Assembly (NCBI GenBank): GCA_002256985.1
Contig: NCGO01000010.1
Location: 1 to 64,000, forward strand
Origin: Novosphingobium sp. 28-62-57
GTDB lineage: Bacteria; Pseudomonadota; Alphaproteobacteria; Sphingomonadales; Sphingomonadaceae
Length of the DNA: 64,000 nt
Direction: 5' to 3'
Position numbers and translations under genes: made by a program. The notes beneath the pieces were generated by a model, which was not told the origin of the DNA, did not search any database, and saw nothing but the letters and a program-made list of their open reading frames with translations. Positions 29,083 through 36,430 of the stretch are shown here, in pieces. Position 1 is the stretch's first letter. Every line of letters begins with the position of its first letter.

Positions 29083-29187
29083 CCCCGCGAAGGCGGGGGC
29101 CTCAGGCGTGTTACGGAACGGTAGCTGAAAACGCCGGGTGTTACGCGAGGGTCGCGTAAACGGCCTGAGGCCCCCGCCTTCGCGGGG
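29083..29187. repeat. Perfect 25-bp inverted repeat with 55-bp core
   Basis: Arms 29083-29107 and 29163-29187 are exact reverse complements (CCCCGCGAAGGCGGGGGCCT and onwards). It lies 21 bases after the TviB-like gene. With the MITE-like element downstream it fills the 342-base gap before the epimerase gene; no coding sequence is evident there. Confidence 0.85.
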
Positions 29188-29234
29188 GAGCGGTTTTGTT
29201 CGGTTAGGGTGGTGTTATGCGCTTATCATTGGAA

Positions 29235-29352
29235 GCCCACCCCCAACCCCTCCCGCATGCGGGAGGGGGGTAAAAAGAGCGGCCCCTCCCGCATGCGGGA
29301 GGGGAGCGAGACTTATCGAACCGTAGGTGAGATTAGTCGCAGCGGGGTGGGC
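29235..29352 (-). mobile_element. MITE-like element, copy A (118 bp)
   Basis: Bounded by GCCCACCCC and GGGGTGGGC terminal inverted repeats. It contains two CCCTCCCGCATGCGGGAGGG palindromes (about 29249-29268 and 29284-29303), and the segments GAGCGAGACTTAT and ATTAGTCGCAGCGGGGTGGGC. Its reverse complement matches copy B at 32308-32389, apart from an extra 36 bases holding the second palindrome. Non-coding; no clear target-site duplication. Confidence 0.75.
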
Positions 29353-29403
29353 AATCGGCGCTACGATGCTTTTGATTCAATTCCTTGAAGGTAAGTTGCC
29401 AGC

Positions 29404-30402
29404 ATGAAAGTCCTCGTTACCGGAGCCGCGGGCTTCATCGGTTATTCGCTGATCACCCGGCTGCTGGCGCGCGGTGACGAGGTTGTCGGCGTCGACATCG
29501 TCAACGATTACTATGATCCAGCGCTGAAGGAAGCGCGGCTGGCGCGGCTGGTGGAGCAGGGGGGCAGCCGCTTCACGTTCTGCCGCACCGATTTTGCCGA
29601 TTACCCAGGGCTGACTGCTGCGCTAGCGGACAAGAGCTTTGAACGCATCGTGCATCTCGGCGCGCAGGCGGGGGTGCGGTACTCGATCGAGAACCCCCAT
29701 GCTTATGTGCAGGCGAACCTTGTTGGCCATCTGAACCTGCTGGAAGTGGCGCGGCATCGCGGGGCCGAGCATATGGTCTATGCCTCGTCCTCGTCGGTCT
29801 ATGGCGGGAACACCAAGATGCCGTTCTCGGTGGAGGACCGGGTGGATCACCCGATGTCGCTCTATGCCGCCACCAAGAAGGCGGACGAACTGATGAGCGA
29901 GACCTATGCGCACCTCTATCGCCTGCCGCTGACGGGGCTGCGGTTCTTCACCGTCTATGGCCCGTGGGGGCGGCCGGACATGATGATGTGGCTGTTTACC
30001 AAGGCGATTCTGGCGGGCGAGCCGATCAAGGTGTTCAACCACGGCGACATGTACCGCGATTTCACTTATGTGGACGATATCGTTTCGGGCGTGGTGGCCT
30101 GCCTCGACAATCCGCCGCCCGATGACGGCGCGGTGAAGGCGGGCGGCAGCGAAAAGCCGCACCGGCTCTACAACATCGGCAACCACAAATCCGAACACCT
30201 GATGAAAGTGATCGGCATTCTGGAGAGCGAACTGGGCCGCAAGGCGGAGATGGAAATGCTGCCGATGCAGCCGGGCGACGTGCGCCAGTCGTTTGCTGAC
30301 ATTGATGCGATTTCAGTCGATCTGGGGTATCGGCCGACGACCAGCATCGATGTGGGCGTGCCGAACTTTGTGCGGTGGTATAAGGACTTTCATGGGGGTT
30401 GA
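29404..30402 (+). CDS. UDP-glucuronate 4-epimerase-like NAD-dependent epimerase
   Basis: Short-chain dehydrogenase of the extended type, 332 residues. MKVLVTGAAGFIGYSLITRL is the NAD site; VHLGAQAGVRYSIENPHAYV, YASSSSVYGG and the catalytic YAATKK (Tyr-x3-Lys) follow; RDFTYVDDIVSGV is the sugar-binding part. The NDYYDPALKEARLARL stretch near residue 37 is characteristic of the UDP-glucuronate 4-epimerase family. Likely gives UDP-galacturonate for the acidic polysaccharide suggested by the neighbouring dehydrogenases. Confidence 0.88.
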   Translation: MKVLVTGAAGFIGYSLITRLLARGDEVVGVDIVNDYYDPALKEARLARLVEQGGSRFTFCRTDFADYPGLTAALADKSFERIVHLGAQAGVRYSIENPHAYVQANLVGHLNLLEVARHRGAEHMVYASSSSVYGGNTKMPFSVEDRVDHPMSLYAATKKADELMSETYAHLYRLPLTGLRFFTVYGPWGRPDMMMWLFTKAILAGEPIKVFNHGDMYRDFTYVDDIVSGVVACLDNPPPDDGAVKAGGSEKPHRLYNIGNHKSEHLMKVIGILESELGRKAEMEMLPMQPGDVRQSFADIDAISVDLGYRPTTSIDVGVPNFVRWYKDFHGG

Positions 30403-30892
30403 GGGGGTGAGTGCGGACAAGGACACTCCGTCAGCCGGGGAGTGCTGCTGCAAAGCGCTTGCGGATAACCCCGTGATCCCGATGGGCGGCATCGGACTAG
30501 ATGAATTGGTGTTTGCGTCGTTCCGGCAAACGGTCCGTCATGGCTGTGACCAGTGGTGGCTTTACGTTTCGACCTGTCTTGCGTGCCGCCAGAACTGGAT
30601 GATCGCGCAAGATGACCGGATTTACGATAACTATTACCTGCGCCGTATTTCCCCTGCACAACTGCAGGAGATCGAGGATTTTGGCCTTTGGCCGGATGAG
30701 TTCCTGACTTACGAGCAAGTGTTGAAGTTGGGCAAAGCAACCGGAGACGTATGGGCATTTCTTGAACCGCGATCGCCTGCGCTTGTTACCACGGCGGAAG
30801 ATTTGCGAAGGGAGCGACCGGATATCTTGGTCGAAGAAATTGCGGCGTTGCTTTCGATTACGGTGCAGCAGGCGGTGGGCTTGCTTGGTTGA
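30392..30892 (+). CDS. Unknown cytoplasmic protein with CxxC motif
   Basis: A 166-residue protein I cannot assign. It starts with ATG at 30392 (AAGGA four bases before), overlapping the epimerase end by 11 bases. The central part DQWWLYVSTCLACRQNWMIA has a CxxC pair; next come YDNYYLRRISPAQLQEIEDF and WPDEFLTYEQVLKL, and the C-terminus is helical (EIAALLSITVQQAVGLL). No signal peptide or membrane helix. The WWLYVSTCLACRQNWM context looks like one half of a zinc or immunity-type fold, but that is speculation. Confidence 0.65.
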   Translation: MGVEGVSADKDTPSAGECCCKALADNPVIPMGGIGLDELVFASFRQTVRHGCDQWWLYVSTCLACRQNWMIAQDDRIYDNYYLRRISPAQLQEIEDFGLWPDEFLTYEQVLKLGKATGDVWAFLEPRSPALVTTAEDLRRERPDILVEEIAALLSITVQQAVGLLG

Positions 30893-30961
30893 GGCAATGG
30901 CGCTTCATTTCGTAAATCAGGTACCGTTCCACACTTGCGCAGTGCGATGTTAGGCCAACCG

Positions 30962-31144
30962 ATGGGCAAGCGATCTGGTGTTCCTCACCGCCAAGAAGAA
31001 TTGGGCAAGCTTAGCAGCGAAGAGTTGTTGATCGAGCTGCAACGTTCTCGCACCCGGCTGAGTATTGCGACGTCTACAAAAACGGCCAAGCAGTGGGAAA
31101 AGCGCATCCACTGGTTGGAAGTGGCGCTCGCTTCTCGGGAGTGA
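30962..31144 (+). CDS. Small charged helical protein of unknown function
   Basis: A 60-residue protein, MGKRSGVPHRQEELGKLSSE then ELLIELQRSRTRLSIA and WEKRIHWLEVALASRE. It is predicted to be almost entirely helical with a heptad-like pattern, so it may form a coiled coil. The ATG at 30962 follows TTAGG; longer starts at 30935 and 30947 are possible. It lies 69 bases after the preceding unknown gene, in the same direction, and could be its partner. Confidence 0.55.
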   Translation: MGKRSGVPHRQEELGKLSSEELLIELQRSRTRLSIATSTKTAKQWEKRIHWLEVALASRE

Positions 31145-31203
31145 AAGTCCGGCAGCACCCCATTTTGGGCGATGCTCTCTAAGCACCTGCGTTTCGAAGT
31201 CTG

Positions 31204-31316
31204 CCGTCACCCTGAACTTGTTTAGCTGCGCTGGCCTGCGGCTCAGGGTCCATTTCTCCTAACAGGGCTCCGCTTCGTCGGCACGATGGATGCTGAAACA
31301 AGTTCAGCATGACGAA
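31204..31316. repeat. Dispersed palindrome family (CTGAACTTGTTTCAG type), copy 1
   Basis: Two halves, ACCCTGAACTTGTTT...CTCAGGGT and ATGCTGAAACAAGTTCAGCAT, each able to fold as a hairpin. The same pieces occur at 35577-35666. Fills most of the 231-base gap between the small gene and the YkgJ-type gene. Confidence 0.8.
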
Positions 31317-31375
31317 TGGGGGCGGACGTTCAGGGTGGTGCGGTTTGGCGTGTTGGTTCAGCGTGGCCGGTCGCC

Positions 31376-32131
31376 CTACCCCTCATCCGCAAAGGCCGAC
31401 AAAAACCCGTAGCCCGTGGCCACCAGTCGCACGGGGCAGTCGAGGTCGGCCAGCATGGCGCGGGTGGTTTCGCGGTTGGTTATGATGGACCAGTTGGGGC
31501 GATGGGCGGTTTTGGTTTGTTCGGAGATGGCCAGCGCGGCAAGGAGCGTGGTGGGGGAGGGCTCGCATGTGGCGAGGCCTTCTCCGGCCAGTGCCGCTTC
31601 GGCAAAGCCTAGCGTGGCGGCGAGGCGGGCTTTGAAGGGGACATCGTCGATCATCGCCTGACGGTGCTGGCTGAGGATGTCGGCGGTTTGCAGCTCTGCC
31701 GGTTCGCCATCGCGTTCGAGGACGGGGAGGTCCCGGCCCCAGGCTTCGGGCGGGCAGAGGCGCTTTTCGGGGGTCATGGCTTCGAAGGGGCGGGCCTCCA
31801 GCGGGTAGATGCGGCAGATGCGGGGGCGGGCTTCGTAGTTGCCGCAGCGCATGTCTTGCTGAAGGTGAGGGCAGGGGCCTTCGTGCCGGGCGACTAGGCG
31901 CAAGCTGATGCGGAAGGGCACCTCGCCGACTATGGCGGGGAAGGTCGTGGCCTTGCGCCATGCGATGGCGGGATCGGTTTCATCTTCAGTGCCGGTCCAT
32001 GCCCAGCCTTCGGCGAGCAGATCGACCTGATGGCCATTGCTGGCCCAGATACGCGCTTCTTCGACCGACAAGGTAAGCCGCAAGTCATGGCAGCAGCGGC
32101 CGCATTGCGTACAGTCGAAGGTCAGTTGCAT
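31376..32131 (-). CDS. YkgJ-family cysteine-cluster protein
   Basis: A 251-residue protein with the Zn/Fe-chelating cluster signature (PF03692 type): FDCTQCGRCCHDLRL at residues 5-19, then HEGPCPHLQQDMRCGNYEAR and PRICRIYPLEARPF with further cysteines. The C-terminal half (about 130-251) is less conserved. Function unknown for the family; some members are linked to metal handling or oxidoreductase chemistry. Isolated between repeat-rich spacers. Confidence 0.88.
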   Translation of the reverse strand: MQLTFDCTQCGRCCHDLRLTLSVEEARIWASNGHQVDLLAEGWAWTGTEDETDPAIAWRKATTFPAIVGEVPFRISLRLVARHEGPCPHLQQDMRCGNYEARPRICRIYPLEARPFEAMTPEKRLCPPEAWGRDLPVLERDGEPAELQTADILSQHRQAMIDDVPFKARLAATLGFAEAALAGEGLATCEPSPTTLLAALAISEQTKTAHRPNWSIITNRETTRAMLADLDCPVRLVATGYGFLSAFADEG

Positions 32132-32218
32132 TCGCGCTGTAAAGCGGAATGTTTCGCTTCAGGACAGCGAAGTCCTAGCCGATGTGGACTTATTCAGTCT
32201 TCAGTTCGTGGGAAACAC

Positions 32219-32246
32219 GTGTCTCGACTTCGCTCGACACGAACGG
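32219..32246. repeat. Third copy of the 28-bp palindromic repeat arm
   Basis: Identical over 28 bases to 2983-3010 (GTGTCTCGACTTCGCTCGAC...). Only one arm is present, flanked by short ACAC/GTGT imperfect repeats. Confidence 0.88.
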
Positions 32247-32307
32247 GTGTTGTTTGGATGGGCGATGAAACAGGCTTTATGTCATTTGCAGATATGACAG
32301 GTTGGAT

Positions 32308-32389
32308 GCCCACCCCGCTGCGACTAATTTCGCTTAACGCTCAATAAGTCTCGCTCCCCTCCCGCATGCGGGAGGGGTTGGGGGTGGGC
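32308..32389 (+). mobile_element. MITE-like element, copy B (82 bp)
   Basis: Starts GCCCACCCCGCTGCGACTAA and ends GGGGTGGGC, with one CCCTCCCGCATGCGGGAGGG palindrome and the shared ATAAGTCTCGCTCCCC segment. It ends 11 bases before the TonB receptor stop codon, so it may also serve as that gene's terminator. Confidence 0.75.
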
Positions 32390-32399
32390 TTGCCAGTGA

Positions 32400-34730
32400 T
32401 CAGAAGCGCACGCCCAGTGTGACGTTCCAGGTGCGCGGATCGCCGTAATAGACGGTCTGGATGTTGCCGACCGAGCTGAATTCCTGCCCGTCGGTCTTGT
32501 AGAGCGTGTTGCCCACATTGCGCAGCGTGCCGCGCAAGTAGAACTTGTCGAAGTCCACCTGGGCGAAGAGATTGCCCAGCCAGTAGCCGTCTTCGGTAAG
32601 CCCGGCGCGGTTGTCGACCGAGAGGAAGTGCTTGTCGACGAAGCGGGCATCGCCGCCCAGTGTGAGCGAAGCCTCTCCCAGCGGGATGCGGTATTCACCG
32701 CCGAGGCGCAGGGTGAGCGGGGGGGCGAAGGCCGGGCGGCAGGTGATGGCAGCGCCGGTGGGGTTGCAGCTGAAGGCCGCGCCGCCTGCGGGAGGAAGGC
32801 GGCGGGGATCGTTGAATTCCTTGTAATCGGCATCGAGGTAGCCGACCGAGGCGAACAGCGTGACCGGCTTGGCCGGGCGCACCGTCATGTCAAATTCGAA
32901 GCCCTGAATGCGCAGTTTGCCCGCGTTGAGCACGGGGAAGGCTCCGCCAAGGCCGACATTGGTGCCATTGCCGACGCGCGCCTGGAAGTTGTTGTAATCC
33001 GAATAGAAGGCAGCGGCAGACAGATTGACCTTGCCATCAAGGAAGCTGCCCTTGGCACCGGCTTCATAGGTCCACACGGTTTCGGGATCGAAGCTGGGCG
33101 TGACGGTGGTGACGCCGTTCACCGTGACCGAAATATCGCCGTTGGAATTGACGCGACCGTTGAAGCCGCCTGCCTTGAAGCCGCGGCTGGCCGAGGCATA
33201 GAGCAGGGTGCCTTCGGTCGGCTTGTACGACAGGCTGACCATCGGGGTCCAAGCGCCGTACGTTACGTCATCATCGCCGGTGAAGGGGGCGGGCAGGTTG
33301 TCCGGGAAGCAATAGCGCAACCCGTTCAGTGCGCCCAATGTGGAGGCGGTGGTGGTGCAGCGGTTGTAGGTCTTGGTCTCACGCGTGTAGCGCAGGCCTG
33401 CGGTGATCGAGAACTGTTCGGTGAAATCGTAGGTCAGCTGGCCGAAGGCGGCGTAGCTTTTGGTGACCTGCTTGTCGTCAATCGTGCGCAGGAAAGTGAT
33501 CGGGCCGCCGAAGAAGCCGAACAGATCATCGGCATAAGCCTCCTGATGCGAGCTGACGTTTTCGTTCAGGTAATAGACGCCGAACACACCCTTGAGCTTG
33601 TCGTAGTCGTACTTCAGCTGCAGTTCCTGGCTGAACTGGTTCTGCCGCGTGCCGACGAAGACATCGCCAATTTCGAACTGCGTGGCATCGATATCGATGA
33701 AGAAGTCGGTCTTCAGCTTGCGATAGGCGGTGATCGAGGTCAGCTGGACATTGTCGGTCAAATCGACGTTGATCGTGCCCGAAACGCCCCAGTGATCGAG
33801 CTTCTGGCCCTGATCAGGGGTGAGGCTGGTGGAGGCCCGGAAATCGTAGGGGCCATAGGGGTTGGCAGGGGCAAGCGTGACTGCGCCAAGGCCGAAATCG
33901 GTGCGGACCAGCGGGGCGGTGAGATAGCCCAGCGTGGCAGCGTTGCGCTGGCGGGTGTAATCGCCCGAAATCAGCACTTCGACCGTGTCCGAAGCCTGCG
34001 CACGCAGCGTGGCGCGGCCAGCGAGGTTGTTGCGATCATTGAAGCGGCGGCCAGTGCGCGGATCGGTGACGATACCTTCGCGGTCGTCATAGACGCCTGC
34101 GACCGACAGCGCGACTTTGTCTGTCACCAGCGGGGCCGAGATATAGCCCTTGGCGGTCACTTCCTCGAACTTGCCATAGCCGATCGATGCTTCGCCGCGC
34201 AGGGTGTTCAGGTCAGGCTTCTTGGATACGACATTGACCGCGCCGCCGATGGTGTTCTTGCCATAGAGCGTGCCCTGCGGGCCGCGCAGCACTTCGACGC
34301 GCTGAACATCGAACAGGTTCAGCAGCGCGCCCTGAATGCGGCTGAGGTATACGCCATCGACATAGACGCCGACGGCGGGATCGAAGGTTTGCAGCGCATC
34401 GGGCTGGCCAATGCCGCGGATGTAGAAGTTGGCGCTGCTGGCAGAGCCGCGGCCCTGCACGATGTTCACGTTGGGGATCGCACCCTGAACCGAGGAGAGA
34501 TCGCGGCCGCCCAGCTTTTCGAGCGATTCGGTGCTGACGACCGAGATGGCGATGGGCACGTCGAGCAGACGTTCTTCGCGGCGGCGGGCGATGACGAGGA
34601 TTTCGCCACTGGCGACGTCCGATGCGTCTTCAACCGCGGCGGGGGTTTCCTGCGCGAAGGCGGGGACGGCGGGCAGCGCAAACAGCGCTGCAGTTGCGGC
34701 CAAGGCGGCGCGCGTGGAAATTCGGGTCAT
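32400..34730 (-). CDS. TonB-dependent outer-membrane receptor
   Basis: A 776-residue gated porin for uptake energised by TonB-ExbBD. Signal peptide 1-26 ends PAVPAFAQE; a TonB-box-like EILVIARRREERLLDVPI follows; the plug domain (about 55-165) has NVNIVQGRGSASSANFYIRG and VEVLRGPQGTLYGKNTIGGA; the 22-strand barrel ends in the typical aromatic LGVRF. It resembles the large sphingomonad receptor group rather than a defined siderophore receptor; substrate unknown. Divergent from a TetR-type regulator with a palindrome between them. Confidence 0.95.
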   Translation of the reverse strand: MTRISTRAALAATAALFALPAVPAFAQETPAAVEDASDVASGEILVIARRREERLLDVPIAISVVSTESLEKLGGRDLSSVQGAIPNVNIVQGRGSASSANFYIRGIGQPDALQTFDPAVGVYVDGVYLSRIQGALLNLFDVQRVEVLRGPQGTLYGKNTIGGAVNVVSKKPDLNTLRGEASIGYGKFEEVTAKGYISAPLVTDKVALSVAGVYDDREGIVTDPRTGRRFNDRNNLAGRATLRAQASDTVEVLISGDYTRQRNAATLGYLTAPLVRTDFGLGAVTLAPANPYGPYDFRASTSLTPDQGQKLDHWGVSGTINVDLTDNVQLTSITAYRKLKTDFFIDIDATQFEIGDVFVGTRQNQFSQELQLKYDYDKLKGVFGVYYLNENVSSHQEAYADDLFGFFGGPITFLRTIDDKQVTKSYAAFGQLTYDFTEQFSITAGLRYTRETKTYNRCTTTASTLGALNGLRYCFPDNLPAPFTGDDDVTYGAWTPMVSLSYKPTEGTLLYASASRGFKAGGFNGRVNSNGDISVTVNGVTTVTPSFDPETVWTYEAGAKGSFLDGKVNLSAAAFYSDYNNFQARVGNGTNVGLGGAFPVLNAGKLRIQGFEFDMTVRPAKPVTLFASVGYLDADYKEFNDPRRLPPAGGAAFSCNPTGAAITCRPAFAPPLTLRLGGEYRIPLGEASLTLGGDARFVDKHFLSVDNRAGLTEDGYWLGNLFAQVDFDKFYLRGTLRNVGNTLYKTDGQEFSSVGNIQTVYYGDPRTWNVTLGVRF

Positions 34731-34780
34731 GGTTCAGGCTCCCTCTCGCGGACTGCTTCGACCGCATGAGACCTTCATTA

Positions 34781-34806
34781 TTGAAAGTTGAACCACCTTT
34801 CAACTT
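34781..34806. promoter_or_regulatory. Candidate TetR operator between receptor and regulator
   Basis: Overlapping palindromes TTGAAAG...CTTTCAA (34781-34787/34797-34803) and AAGTTGAA...TTCAACTT (34785-34792/34799-34806) lie 50 bases upstream of the receptor start and 90 before the regulator. Symmetry and place suit a TetR-family site. Confidence 0.5.
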
Positions 34807-34895
34807 CTCGTTGTGGTGATCGGCTTTCGCAGCTAACAATCGTGGCGAAATGGCAACAGGCTGGGTAGGAGCAGGGGTTGCCGGGGGAGAGTTTG

Positions 34896-35507
34896 ATGGC
34901 GGAAACCAGCGCTGCCAGTCCGGGCAAAGTGCCACGCACCGCGCGCGGGCGCGAAACGCTGCGCCGCTTGCTGGATGCGGCGGCGGCGGAATTTGGCGAG
35001 CGCGGCTTTCACGAAGCCTCGGTCAGCGGGATCACCCGGCGGGCAGGCACGGCGCTGGGCAGTTTTTACACCTACTTCGATTCGAAGGACGCGATCTTCA
35101 CCGCGCTCGTGCGCGATATGTCAGCCCGGGTGGCGACTACGGCAGCGGCGGCGGTGAGCGAGGGGGCGACGGGCCTGCAACGTGAGCGTGAGGCGCTGGC
35201 GGGGTTCCTGCATTTTGCGCGCGAGCACAAGGAAATCTACCGCATCATCGACGAGGCCGAATTCGCCGACCCGGCCAGCTACCGCGCGCACTACGAAGGC
35301 ACCGCCACGCGCATCGCCGCGCGTCTGGCCGAAGGGGTTCAGGCAGGCGTGATGCGCGATGGGCAGCAGGACGTGCGCGCCTGGGCGATCATGGGCATGA
35401 ACGTGTTCCTCGGCCTGCGCTTCGGCGTGTGGGACGATGCGCGGCCGGTGGAGGAGATTGCCGAAGTGGCAGCGGATTTGCTGGGCGAGGGGTTGCGGGT
35501 GCGGTAA
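34896..35507 (+). CDS. TetR/AcrR-family transcriptional regulator
   Basis: A 203-residue repressor type. The N-terminal HTH is EFGERGFHEASVSGITRRAG followed by TALGSFYTYFDSKDAIFTAL, the canonical TetR recognition helix and following YxYF segment. The C-terminal ligand domain has FLHFAREHKEIYRIIDEAEF and ends in a helical dimer region. The ATG at 34896 follows GGGGGAGAG; a TTG 18 bases upstream is unlikely. By its divergent position it probably controls the TonB receptor gene. Confidence 0.9.
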   Translation: MAETSAASPGKVPRTARGRETLRRLLDAAAAEFGERGFHEASVSGITRRAGTALGSFYTYFDSKDAIFTALVRDMSARVATTAAAAVSEGATGLQREREALAGFLHFAREHKEIYRIIDEAEFADPASYRAHYEGTATRIAARLAEGVQAGVMRDGQQDVRAWAIMGMNVFLGLRFGVWDDARPVEEIAEVAADLLGEGLRVR

Positions 35508-35576
35508 GCGTTTGGGGGTGTCTTTTGCTGCTCTTGTTTGGCAGCAATGCCGTCTGGCACCTTACCTCTCTTTCGC

Positions 35577-35666
35577 CGTCATGCTGAACTTGTTTCAGCA
35601 TCCATTTCTGAACACAAGCTGCCGCGCGTGCGGAGAGATGGACCCTGAAACAAGTTCAGGGTGACG
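35577..35666. repeat. Dispersed palindrome family, copy 2
   Basis: CGTCATGCTGAACTTGTTTC and its partner ACCCTGAAACAAGTTCAGGG form two hairpins, with the ATGCTG/CAGCAT and ACCCTG/CAGGGT ends exchanged relative to copy 1. It occupies part of the 255-base spacer after the TetR gene; the rest is AT-richer with no gene seen. Confidence 0.8.
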
Positions 35667-35762
35667 ATAACAAGGAGGAACATTTGCGCGTGGGATAGCT
35701 GTAATTTTGATTTGGTGAAGCCTTTCGCTGAGGATTTGATCCTTTTGCGTGCTACCCTTTTC

Positions 35763-36299
35763 CTAAGAAGGAATTCGCAAAGTAAGGCCTGAATTAGGGC
35801 CTGGCGGCAGTCCTAAGGCAGGTTCTACGCCTTGTGTAACTCTCAAGTCTGCTAGAATAAGTGACGGATCAACCAGCAAACCTATTTTTGCTTGAGAAGC
35901 CGGCCGTGGATTTTCTACCCCCTTTGCGCGGTACACCTCCAGTGATGAAACCCCGTTGGCTATCGCAAAACGGCATAGTCCCCTTGTATAATAACGATTA
36001 AACTCTCCCTCTCCCATTGTTTCATGAGCCGTATGGGGCACTGCGGCTGTGGTAAAGCCTCCACTGGGTTTACGCCGCTGCGTATGCGACTTCAGGTAAC
36101 CGTTCTGACGAATAGCAGTCGCTAGAGAGTCATCATTGCCATTGGTTGCCGCCTCCCTGAGAAGGTCTGGCCAAGCAATGCTACCGCGTTCATTCAGGTA
36201 GTTGCTGATATAGATAGAGCCATTGGCAAAATCCAAATCAATCTCTTCAAGCATAAAGCCCCGAACTTCAGGTGGAATAACCCCATACGCCAAGCCCAT
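35763..36299 (-). CDS. Low-GC orphan protein of unknown function
   Basis: A 178-residue cytoplasmic protein from an ATG at 36299 with an excellent GGAGG five bases before it. GC is visibly lower (about 50%) than in the neighbours and codon use is relaxed, suggesting recent transfer. Sequence landmarks: RGFMLEEIDLDFANGSIYIS, a basic GYLKSHTQRRKPSGG, then GEGEFNRYYTRGLCRFAI with LEVYRAKGVENPRP and the end LGLPPGPNSGLTLRIPS. The EFNRYYxRGLC...VYRAK...GPNSGL pattern suggests a discrete conserved family, but I cannot name it. No integrase or partner gene is next to it. Confidence 0.75.
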   Translation of the reverse strand: MGLAYGVIPPEVRGFMLEEIDLDFANGSIYISNYLNERGSIAWPDLLREAATNGNDDSLATAIRQNGYLKSHTQRRKPSGGFTTAAVPHTAHETMGEGEFNRYYTRGLCRFAIANGVSSLEVYRAKGVENPRPASQAKIGLLVDPSLILADLRVTQGVEPALGLPPGPNSGLTLRIPS

Positions 36300-36430
36300 T
36301 TTCCGCCTCCGAATCACTTCCGATCCGGAGATTATCGTTCACGAAGCGTTCTTCAGCGAGTCTGCAGCCTGGCTTTTTCCACTGCGTTTGCCATCTATAC
36401 AATCGCCAATTTGTTAAGGACTAAAGTGCT

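Noticed and set aside
32628-34769. A 713-codon open frame antisense to the TonB receptor gene
   Set aside because: Composition artefact in high-GC DNA; no recognisable motif, while the receptor frame has signal peptide, plug and barrel.
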